Of a stretch of DNA of 6,862 nucleotides, positions 1 to 5,002 are shown one piece after another. The translations under genes and the position numbers were made by a program. The notes beneath the pieces are model-generated. The model was not told the DNA's origin, did no database searches, and saw only the letters and a program-made list of their open reading frames with translations. The stretch spans positions 1 to 6,862 of the forward strand of contig JANORP010000414.1 in NCBI GenBank assembly GCA_031415375.1. Direction: 5' to 3'. The stretch is from JADKCL01 sp031415375 (GTDB lineage: Bacteria > Bacteroidota > Bacteroidia > J057 > JADKCL01). How positions within the stretch are numbered: the stretch's first letter is position 1; the number at the start of each line of letters is the position of its first letter.

Positions 1-85
1 TCTCCCCGCGCCAATAACGTATATGTCTGCGGGCGGCTTTGGGTGGGGTTGCCCTTTTAAAAAAAACTATTTTGGGGTTTCCCGC

Positions 86-109
86 GGGTCTCGCGCTATG
101 TCGAGACCC
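86..109. repeat. 8-bp inverted repeat (hairpin)
   Basis: GGGTCTCG at 86-93 is perfectly complementary to CGAGACCC at 102-109 around an 8-nt loop. No T-run directly follows on either strand; on the minus strand an A/T-rich run begins only about 10-25 nt past the stem, so I do not call a terminator. It may be structural RNA or part of the same repeat family as the adjacent direct repeat. Confidence 0.45.
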
Positions 110-138
110 CCGCCCACCTTGCCTCCTCTGCCCCCCCC

Positions 139-221
139 ACGAACGGATCGCCCTGGCTGTTGTGGGGAGGCCCGCCTTTGGAGTGATGCCCGACGAACGG
201 ATCGCCCCGGCTGTTGTGGGG
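139..221. repeat. Two-copy 29-nt direct repeat, period 54
   Basis: Copies at 139-167 and 193-221 both begin ACGAACGGATCGCC, end GGCTGTTGTGGGG, and differ at one base (T at 153, C at 207). The 25-nt spacer is not repeated. Each copy can pair its CCC(C) with its terminal GGGG across the GGCTGTTGT segment, and the second copy also has an alternative GGGG-CTGTT-CCCC hairpin at 218-230. With only two copies and no leader this is not a CRISPR array. An intergenic repetitive element is the likeliest reading. Confidence 0.6.
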
Positions 222-434
222 CTGTTCCCCGATTTTATAGAGGCCGTGTGCGCCGAGGCATGTGGCCCCGCAACAGCGTATCGCATCGGTAGTCTAGATT
301 GGTCACTATGGACGAAATTCCTACCCAAACTGCCATTTTCAGATGCCATCGTTGACATCGGCTATCATCGATTTTGATGCGTTGGCCCTAGTTCAAAGCC
401 AATGCATTGACATCCACAATTGAGCAGCAGGACT

Positions 435-475
435 AAAAATGCCGAAGCCCTGATCCGGGGAGGATGGGGCTTCGG
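435..475 (-). terminator. Intrinsic terminator for the first small Cys-rich gene
   Basis: On the minus strand, CCGAAGCCC (475-467) and GGGCTTCGG (450-442) form a perfect 9-bp stem with a 16-nt loop, followed at once by CATTTTTAG, a T-run suitable for Rho-independent termination. It lies about 65 nt past the stop of the gene at 541-762. On the plus strand the stem is followed by TGTATTC rather than a T-run, so it acts in the minus direction. Confidence 0.7.
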
Positions 476-540
476 TGTATTCAAAATGCTGCTGAAAAAA
501 GGCTAAGGGGAAGGAAATGAAAGTGCTGTAGCTGGCAAAA

Positions 541-762
541 TCAGGCTGCATACTCAAAGCTACTGTAGAGGCGCTCAAGCGCCTCAAAGTAAGCTTGATC
601 GTAGCGATCCTGGGCATCAGGGGTAGGCTCTGGGCTGATAGACTCTGGCTCGGCGACCACGCCCATGCAAAGATCGCATTGGCAACCCGACAGCAAGAGG
701 TATTGGTTGCTGCAGGTACAGTAGAAGGTGGTGGTGGCGGCGGCGTACAATCTATTTTCCAT
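541..762 (-). CDS. Small Cys-rich protein of unknown function (copy 1)
   Basis: Encodes 73 residues. I do not recognise the family. The case for it being real is a homologous gene at 1020-1235: about 32 identical residues, including Met-Glu-x-Arg-Leu at the N terminus, a Cys cluster CTC-x9-CxCxxCMG (Cys15, 17, 27, 29, 32), and a C-terminal YFEALERLY followed by acidic/aromatic residues and a final Ala-Ala. Five regularly spaced cysteines suggest metal binding or disulfides (inference). The middle (about 36-52) is Pro/Glu/Asp-rich and not conserved. There is no signal peptide or membrane segment. The start is the ATG aligning with the paralogue's; a Bacteroidota-compatible AAGGAAA lies just upstream. 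A longer minus-strand frame (393-809) in another register also covers this DNA, but it runs through the terminator and has no paralogue support. It is flanked by the shared inverted-repeat element upstream and a terminator downstream, so it is probably monocistronic. Confidence 0.68.
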   Translation of the reverse strand: MENRLYAAATTTFYCTCSNQYLLLSGCQCDLCMGVVAEPESISPEPTPDAQDRYDQAYFEALERLYSSFEYAA

Positions 763-799
763 TTTTCATTTCCTTTTGATAATCCAAAGCTCAGTGTAG

Positions 800-831
800 T
801 TTTTGACATCTCGTGTCAAAAACTCGGAGCA
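800..831 (-). promoter_or_regulatory. Conserved inverted-repeat element upstream of copy 1
   Basis: TTTTTGACA (800-808) and TGTCAAAAA (814-822) form a 9-bp perfect inverted repeat with a 5-nt centre. The 31 nt from 801 to 831 are identical to 1271-1301, the same position upstream of the paralogous gene. The element ends 37 nt before the ATG at 762. Each arm reads TTGACA on one strand, so it could overlap a -35-like box, be an operator for a dimeric repressor, or be a leader hairpin. No GC-rich stem plus T-run is present, so it is not a typical terminator. The function is inferred from conservation and position only. Confidence 0.55.
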
Positions 832-890
832 ATTTTCATTTTTGAAAAATATTTTGTGTCGGTTCCAGCTGCAAGACCAGCCATCGCTAC

Positions 891-926
891 CCAAAAAGAG
901 GCCGCCCTTTCGGGCGAAAGGGCGGC
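891..926 (-). terminator. Intrinsic terminator for the second small Cys-rich gene
   Basis: GCCGCCCTTTCG (901-912) and CGAAAGGGCGGC (915-926) form a perfect 12-bp stem closed by only 2 nt, so in RNA the top pairs would open into a small loop. On the minus strand the stem is followed by CTCTTTTTGG, the T-run of a Rho-independent terminator. It sits about 95 nt past the stop of the gene at 1020-1235 and would separate it from the copy at 541-762. On the plus strand the stem is followed by TCTCCAAAAAA, so plus-strand termination is unlikely. Confidence 0.75.
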
Positions 927-1019
927 TCTCCAAAAAATGCTGCTGTGAGACTACTGAATACTAGGTGTAGATGGGGGGATAGTGGGGGATGGGATATATT
1001 GAAAATGCTGAACGAACGA

Positions 1020-1235
1020 TTATGCTGCGAATTCAATGTCTTCATAGAGGCGCTCCAGCGCCTCGAAGTAACCGAGGTCAAATTGCTCGCTTTTCTCGAA
1101 ATGCTCCAACTCTGGGCAGTCGAGGTCGGCGATGAGGCCCATGCAGAGCTCGCAGACGCAACCCGATGCCAAGAGTGGCTGGAAGGGGCAAGTGCAGAGC
1201 AAAACGTTGGTATCCATGTGCAATCTCTTTTCCAT
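1020..1235 (-). CDS. Small Cys-rich protein of unknown function (copy 2)
   Basis: Encodes 71 residues and is paralogous to the product of 541-762. Cys14, 16, 26, 28 and 31 reproduce the CTC-x9-CxCxxCMG cluster, with one extra Cys at 40. The C-terminal YFEALERLY block and final Ala-Ala are also kept, while the linker between them is unrelated in sequence but again acidic. I place the start at 1235 (MEKRL) because it aligns with the start of the other copy. An in-frame ATG 18 codons upstream (1289) exists, but it lies inside the conserved inverted repeat, which in the other copy is noncoding. No strong Shine-Dalgarno is seen, which is common in Bacteroidota. No signal peptide or transmembrane helix is present. 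The function is unknown; a small zinc-binding protein, a peptide precursor or a regulator are all open. A terminator follows at 926-891. Confidence 0.68.
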   Translation of the reverse strand: MEKRLHMDTNVLLCTCPFQPLLASGCVCELCMGLIADLDCPELEHFEKSEQFDLGYFEALERLYEDIEFAA

Positions 1236-1270
1236 TTTCTTTCGCTTTATATCCCAAAGTAGAGATCGGC

Positions 1271-1301
1271 TTTTGACATCTCGTGTCAAAAACTCGGAGC
1301 A
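1271..1301 (-). promoter_or_regulatory. Conserved inverted-repeat element upstream of copy 2
   Basis: Identical over 31 nt to 801-831. The arms are TTTTGACA (1271-1278) and TGTCAAAA (1284-1291), one pair shorter than in the other copy because position 1270 is C. It lies 35 nt upstream of the ATG at 1235, compared with 37 nt for the other gene. Similarity beyond the 31 nt continues only loosely as an A/T-rich stretch toward 1310. Conserved position and perfect identity next to strongly diverged coding DNA point to a regulatory site, either DNA operator or RNA leader. Confidence 0.55.
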
Positions 1302-1552
1302 TTTTTCAAAAGCGACGAATTATTTATGGCAGGTGTCTATGCCGTGCGCATCCCAAAACCACAGCGGAAAGTTGCGTGGTCCCGTCGCGTCTAGGCACTT
1401 AATCCTCGTCCTTGGCGCAACCCGAGACCTCGCTCAAAATGGGGAAGCAACAAAGTTATGCACTTAATTGCTTAAAATGTGGATAGCCAAATATTTGATT
1501 GTCAGTAGATAATTGAATGTATCGAATATTGTAAACAATACATTTGTGGGTA
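1302..1552. other. Noncoding gap between small gene and WYL regulator
   Basis: No convincing gene is present. The right half (about 1450-1550) is A/T-rich, and just beyond the regulator's stop codon it contains an AATGTAT/ATACATT pair (1516-1522, 1538-1544) enclosing a TATTGT-AA-ACAATA palindrome (1527-1540). That could be a weak 3' end structure for the regulator transcript, but it lacks a G/C stem and a T-run, so I do not call a terminator. The promoter for the gene at 1020-1235 probably lies in the left part, near the inverted-repeat element. Confidence 0.4.
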
Positions 1553-2470
1553 TCAAACCTTGCGATTGGCAATACGTTCGCTCAAGTATTCCCGCAATTC
1601 TAGCGGTTCCAAGACTTCTATCTCATCCATCAGGCCAAGGATGAAACGGCCTACTGAGATGAAACTATTGCAGGTCGCTTCAAAGAGGTAGTGCTTAAAA
1701 TCCTCCTTGTATATATGTGGCGCAGACAGGGGAAATTCTTCTTTCAGGAGATGAGCAGCCCGCATGCTCAACCGCAGCTTTACGGCATTGGGCTCGCCGC
1801 CATTGATTCCAAAAATGTCGGGTTTGGCCTCGGCTTCATGAAAGATCTCAAATTGCCAATGTTCATCGAGCAGGGTCACCTCCTCGATGCGTTCGATCTT
1901 GTAGGTCTTGGTCACGTTGGGGCCATGCTCAAAGCCTTTGACAAAGACACCATCGGCCGAGAAGGCGTAGGGTTCCACGCGGCGGGATTTAATGCTAGAG
2001 GAGTTGGCGCTATGGTAATTGTGTAGCCTCACTTGGCGGCGCTCACGGATGGCATTGGCGAGTTTCTCCATGTTGCGGCTGATATCGACCTTCACGATCA
2101 CCTTGAGCACGTCCTCCATCCCAGAGAATGCCAGCATCTTTTGCGTAATGACACGCTTCATCGGGTGACTTTCGGGAATTGAAGCCAGTGCTTGGGCCAA
2201 GATCCCCGCTTCCTCGGCTGAGAATTGCAGGTTTTTCTCAAATTTTTGCACTTCGCTGTCCAGCCCCCTGATCACATATTTGCCCTTTGCGATCTCCTCG
2301 GGGAAAAAGCCCACCTGCTCCAGCAGCTCCAAATCACGGTAGATAGTGCGGTAGGTCACGCCCAATTTTTCAACGAGATCGTTGATGCTGAGTCCAAATG
2401 GAGACTTGGTCAGGAGCATGATCTCCCGAAACAAGCGTAACAATTTGCCTTTGTAGTCTGCTTCTGCCAT
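1553..2470 (-). CDS. HTH-WYL transcriptional regulator (YafY/DeoR-like)
   Basis: 305 residues, a usual length for single HTH plus WYL regulators. Residues 8-56 form a winged helix-turn-helix, with a recognition helix around VTYRTIYRDLELL (38-50), the pattern of HTH_11/DeoR-type domains. Residues 80-130 are the helical linker. A WYL domain follows at about 145-205: Val-Glu-Pro-Tyr (165-168), then Val-Phe-Val at 175-177 where the Trp-Tyr-Leu triplet is usual, and Lys-Ile-Glu-Arg-Ile with the conserved Arg at 194. A C-terminal WCX-like region ends the protein. WYL domains are known to bind ligands, including nucleic acids or nucleotides, in some members; the ligand here is unknown. The start ATG is preceded by AGGGA at a suitable distance. 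The gene diverges from the dehydrogenase at 2575, so autoregulation and control of that operon are plausible. It has no phage-defence or CRISPR neighbour in this window that would specialise it. Confidence 0.88.
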   Translation of the reverse strand: MAEADYKGKLLRLFREIMLLTKSPFGLSINDLVEKLGVTYRTIYRDLELLEQVGFFPEEIAKGKYVIRGLDSEVQKFEKNLQFSAEEAGILAQALASIPESHPMKRVITQKMLAFSGMEDVLKVIVKVDISRNMEKLANAIRERRQVRLHNYHSANSSSIKSRRVEPYAFSADGVFVKGFEHGPNVTKTYKIERIEEVTLLDEHWQFEIFHEAEAKPDIFGINGGEPNAVKLRLSMRAAHLLKEEFPLSAPHIYKEDFKHYLFEATCNSFISVGRFILGLMDEIEVLEPLELREYLSERIANRKV

Positions 2471-2503
2471 AATTGATCCCTGAAATTACTGCCAATGCGT
2501 CAA

Positions 2504-2544
2504 ATTGCAAAGGAATGGTTCATTGTTTTGTAAAAGCTTGCAAT
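2504..2544. promoter_or_regulatory. Inverted ATTGCAA half-sites in divergent intergenic region
   Basis: ATTGCAA (2504-2510) and TTGCAAT (2538-2544) form an inverted pair, with centres 34 bp apart (about three helical turns). Both lie within the 104 nt separating the start codons of the WYL regulator (2470, minus) and the dehydrogenase (2575, plus). This is a candidate operator, but heptamers can pair by chance in a 104-nt region, so support is limited. Confidence 0.3.
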
Positions 2545-2556
2545 AGGTCTATTTTG
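2527..2556 (+). promoter_or_regulatory. Possible Bacteroidota-type promoter for dehydrogenase operon
   Basis: TTTG (2527-2530), 19 nt, then TATTTTG (2550-2556) resembles the Bacteroidota -33 TTTG / -7 TAnnTTTG promoter with one base missing in the -7 element. It would start transcription about 12 nt before the ATG at 2575 and would overlap the right-hand ATTGCAA half-site, a plausible repression geometry. This is a weak call based on spacing and an imperfect match. Confidence 0.25.
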
Positions 2557-2574
2557 GCAAGATTATTCAAGGGA

Positions 2575-3381
2575 ATGAAAGACAAAGTCATATTGATCAC
2601 AGGTGCGTCGAGCGGGATCGGGCGAGCGCTCGCACTCAAGTTTGCACGCGAAGGTAGCAAAGTCATGCTTGGGGCACGCAGCTTGGAGCAGCTTGCCGAG
2701 GTAGGGGCTGAGATTCGGCTAGCGGGCGGCACGGCGCATTGGACTAGACTTGACGTAACGCAAAATACAGATTGCGAGGCTTTTGTGGCTGAATGCTTAA
2801 AGCAATACGGGAGGGTGGATGTACTCATCAACAATGCTGGCATCTCCATGCGAGCATTGTTTCAGGATTTGGATGTAGAGGTGATCGAGCGGCTCATGCA
2901 AGTCAATTTTTTTGGAACGGTCTATTGCACCAAGGCGGCCTTGGATAGCATCGTAGCACACCAAGGCTCGATCGTGGGCGTGTCGTCCATCGCGGGTTAT
3001 CGAGGTCTCCCGGGTCGCACGGGTTACTCTGCCTCCAAGTTCGCAATGCATGGATTCTTGGAATCCTTGCGCACCGAGCTGCTCAAGAAAAATGTACATG
3101 TCTTGCTAGCCTGTCCAGGATTCACCGAAAGCAACATTCGCAAAGTCGCTCTCAAAGCCGACGGCAGCTCGCAGGCCGAGACACCGCTCAATGAAGACAA
3201 ACTCATGAGCGCCGAGACCGTTGCCGACTACATTTACAATGCCGTCGTGCGGCGCAAGCGCACACTTACGCTCACGACCCAAGGCCGACTCACTGTATTT
3301 TTGAACAAGTGGCTGCCCAAGTTCATGGACAAAATGGTCTTTAACCATTTTGCGAAGGAGCCAGATTCGCCACTCAAATGA
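2575..3381 (+). CDS. SDR family NAD(P)-dependent oxidoreductase
   Basis: 268 residues, the size of a classical short-chain dehydrogenase/reductase. The Rossmann cofactor motif TGASSGIG is at residues 9-16, with an Asp at 60, NNAG at 86-89, and a catalytic tetrad read as Asn111, Ser138, Tyr151 and Lys155 (YSASK), followed by the PG motif at 181-182. Arg35 after the second strand suggests NADPH preference (inference). I chose the ATG at 2575 because classical members begin only a few residues before the glycine motif. The frame extends upstream to 2473, but those 34 extra residues are not SDR-like and would cover the divergent promoter region. AGGGA directly abuts the ATG, too close for a standard Shine-Dalgarno. 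The basic and aromatic C terminus (about 228-262) may contact membrane or a lipid substrate, as in SDRs acting on acyl chains or sterols, but the substrate cannot be read. The glycosyltransferase follows after 27 nt, probably in the same transcript. Confidence 0.9.
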   Translation: MKDKVILITGASSGIGRALALKFAREGSKVMLGARSLEQLAEVGAEIRLAGGTAHWTRLDVTQNTDCEAFVAECLKQYGRVDVLINNAGISMRALFQDLDVEVIERLMQVNFFGTVYCTKAALDSIVAHQGSIVGVSSIAGYRGLPGRTGYSASKFAMHGFLESLRTELLKKNVHVLLACPGFTESNIRKVALKADGSSQAETPLNEDKLMSAETVADYIYNAVVRRKRTLTLTTQGRLTVFLNKWLPKFMDKMVFNHFAKEPDSPLK

Positions 3382-3408
3382 GTTGGTTGGCGCAGGCATG
3401 GGTTCGGA

Positions 3409-4758
3409 ATGTTGGACAAAACTGCATATTTTAGACCAGTGAACACGGCCTTGGCATGGATAGGGAGACAATTGGCGCAAATGAAAGTGGGCATGTGGAT
3501 CGTATTGGTCATGCACGGCTATCTGTTCACGACCGCCATTGTCCATCGCAGTTACCTTACAGACGACTCGATACAATACCTCACGATCGCTGAAAACATG
3601 GCCGATGCAGGCGTGTATAGCCAAGGCTACGCCGCGCCATTGGTGGCAGACCATCAACGCACGCCAGGCTATCCAGTGTTTCTTTATCTGATGGGACGCA
3701 ATCAGTTCTGGATCTTGCTAGTACAGCATGCATTGGTCTTGCTCTCTGGATGGTTGTTGTACCGCATATTGCTGCTGCACTATGGTCCAAAATGGGCGTT
3801 TTATGGAAGCATGTTATACCTGCTGCAACCTTATCCTGCGATTTTTGCGAGCTACATTCTCAGTGAGACGCTCTTCATCTTCCTTTTGCTTGGCTGGTTC
3901 TATTTTTACCTGCGATTTTGGCGAGGAGATGGCTGGATCGCACTCTGCATTGCTATGCTGAGTCTGTGCCTGGCAGTGTTGGTGCGGCCTGTAGCTTATC
4001 CTTTGCTCATAGTGGCATGCGTGATCGCATTGTTGCAAGCTGTGAAATTGAGGCGACAAATGATCCCCCAGTTGGCCTTGATCGTTGCCGTGCCGCTGCT
4101 CTTGCTGGGGCCATGGTTGCTGCGCAACCACCGCGACACGGGGCAATTCTCTATGAGCACAATGGGTGCGATGAGCATGTTGCATGGTCGCCTGGGTGGC
4201 TTGGAGGCGAGTCGCCAAGGTTTGGGCACCGATGAGCAGCACCTTTATATGTTAGGCGATAGCATTGCGGCTTTGGAAGTTGGTTTGGGGAATCTCAGAA
4301 CTTATCCCGCCAACAAACAGACGCATGAAACAGAGCAGATCGCAAGTGGATTGAGCAAGGTGACCTTGTCTTTTTTCTGGAGCCATCCTTGGGATGCCTT
4401 CTTATTCCAAGTCAGATGTTTCTTGCAAATGTTCAAAGGCGTCGGTTATGGCTGGGCAAGGGACCTTACGCATTCCTCGGTTGCAGCATTTTGCTTCGCC
4501 GGTCTGCAGCTTGGACTGAATATACTCAGTTATCTTGGATTGGTGATTGCCGTATGGCGGCGCAAACAATGGCGCATCCAAGAACGCCTCGCATTTTGGA
4601 CGACTTGCATCCTACTCGTGGTCTCGGCAACCGCCTGGGCCGATGGCCGCTATAGAGTCGTCGTAGATCCAATGCTTGTATTGTTGATGGTATTTGTGGT
4701 CTGGAACTATGAGCGCATGCAGGCCACGGTCACTCCGAAAGACCCCTCAAATAGCTAG
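3409..4758 (+). CDS. Polytopic GT-C glycosyltransferase (family 39/ArnT-like)
   Basis: 449 residues with about ten hydrophobic segments (roughly 29-45, 100-124, 129-150, 152-171, 176-191, 195-211, 219-237, 356-384, 396-411, 419-434). The first periplasmic loop carries the acidic pair Asp52-Asp53 in a TDDSIQYLTIA context, followed by an Arg-Thr-Pro-Gly-Tyr-Pro motif at 84-89. Both are hallmarks of PMT/ArnT-type GT-C enzymes that use polyprenyl-phosphate sugars at the outer face of the inner membrane. Leu-Ser-Glu-Thr at 151-154, Arg-Pro at 193-194, Leu-Arg-Asn at 238-240 and Gly-Arg-Tyr-Arg at 413-416 near the end also fit. The acceptor (lipid A, another lipid, protein or polysaccharide) is not determinable. 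The start at 3409 follows the dehydrogenase by 27 nt; an in-frame ATG at 3481 would still keep the first membrane helix and is the main alternative. No obvious terminator follows. Confidence 0.82.
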   Translation: MLDKTAYFRPVNTALAWIGRQLAQMKVGMWIVLVMHGYLFTTAIVHRSYLTDDSIQYLTIAENMADAGVYSQGYAAPLVADHQRTPGYPVFLYLMGRNQFWILLVQHALVLLSGWLLYRILLLHYGPKWAFYGSMLYLLQPYPAIFASYILSETLFIFLLLGWFYFYLRFWRGDGWIALCIAMLSLCLAVLVRPVAYPLLIVACVIALLQAVKLRRQMIPQLALIVAVPLLLLGPWLLRNHRDTGQFSMSTMGAMSMLHGRLGGLEASRQGLGTDEQHLYMLGDSIAALEVGLGNLRTYPANKQTHETEQIASGLSKVTLSFFWSHPWDAFLFQVRCFLQMFKGVGYGWARDLTHSSVAAFCFAGLQLGLNILSYLGLVIAVWRRKQWRIQERLAFWTTCILLVVSATAWADGRYRVVVDPMLVLLMVFVVWNYERMQATVTPKDPSNS

Positions 4759-5002
4759 AAAAGGATATTTACTTCAACACCAAGTCAAATTCCCTTAAAG
4801 TGTCGCCCAGATTCCATGTAGCAACATGTAAATTGGGTGCGAATGCATAACTTGGCAATAAATCATCGTGTCCATGATGGATTCTTGATCCTTTTAGGGG
4901 CAAGAAAAATGGTTCTTTATTAATGGTTGGCGGCTTTGATCGCATGAATTGAGGTCGCTCGCCACTGATTCTTTTTGAAATAGGAATAAATAGGGGAACT
5001 CT
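4759..5002. other. Intergenic gap with ribosome-binding site of secreted protein gene
   Basis: No gene is called here. A minus-strand frame of up to 84 codons (4769-5023) crosses the gap but overlaps the start of the secreted-protein gene and resembles no family I know. A short CATGT/ACATG stem (4815-4828) is the only hairpin of note. AGGGGAA at 4992-4998, four bases before the ATG at 5003, is an unusually clear Shine-Dalgarno for a Bacteroidota-like genome and fixes that start. I could not identify a convincing TTTG / TAnnTTTG promoter. Confidence 0.5.

Larger units (their letters stand above)
1..441. other. GC-rich noncoding stretch, no credible gene
   Basis: I see no supportable gene here. 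Two overlapping plus-strand open frames (23-292 and 39-377) exist, but their translations are rich in Pro, Arg, Cys and Trp, match no fold I know, and owe their repeated peptides to the 29-nt DNA direct repeat at 139-221. The first 240 bases are very G/C-homopolymer rich, unlike the coding DNA to the right, while about 290-430 returns to balanced composition. The stretch holds one hairpin and one direct repeat, listed separately. It could be a decayed gene end or an intergenic repeat array extending beyond the left edge. Confidence 0.5.
483..1301 (-). repeat. Tandem duplication of a small-gene unit
   Basis: Two head-to-tail units on the minus strand share the same order: 31-nt inverted-repeat element, small Cys-rich gene, the 12-mer CAGCAGCATTTT (minus strand; plus-strand positions 483-494 and 934-945), then a hairpin terminator. 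The element offset is 470 nt, the start-codon offset 473 and the stop-codon offset 479. The terminator stems are unrelated in sequence, and the coding regions are only about 44% identical in protein. The duplication is therefore old, or the two units were acquired separately from a dispersed family. Confidence 0.6.

Noticed and set aside
139..221. Possible CRISPR array
   Set aside because: There are only two repeats with one 25-nt spacer, no third repeat unit and no cas gene in the window.
39..377. Plus-strand open frame of 112 codons at the left edge
   Set aside because: Its repeated peptide segments come from the DNA direct repeat, an overlapping frame is equally open, the composition is abnormal, and there is no recognisable domain.
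393..809. Longer 138-codon minus-strand frame over the first small gene
   Set aside because: It runs through the terminator hairpin and the upstream inverted repeat, and its product has no counterpart in the second copy, whereas the 541-762 frame does.
973..993. G-quadruplex candidate (runs of 6, 5 and 3 G)
   Set aside because: Only three runs of three or more G are present, so a standard three-quartet structure needs a fourth run that is missing.
595..1262. Plus-strand frames (595-948 and 945-1262) antisense to the small genes
   Set aside because: They cover terminators and regulatory repeats and mirror the minus-strand coding sequence; the Cys-core conservation belongs to the minus-strand frames.
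2473..2574. N-terminal extension of the dehydrogenase to the ATG at 2473
   Set aside because: The extra 34 residues are not SDR-like and would place the start 2 nt from the divergent gene's start, leaving no room for promoters.
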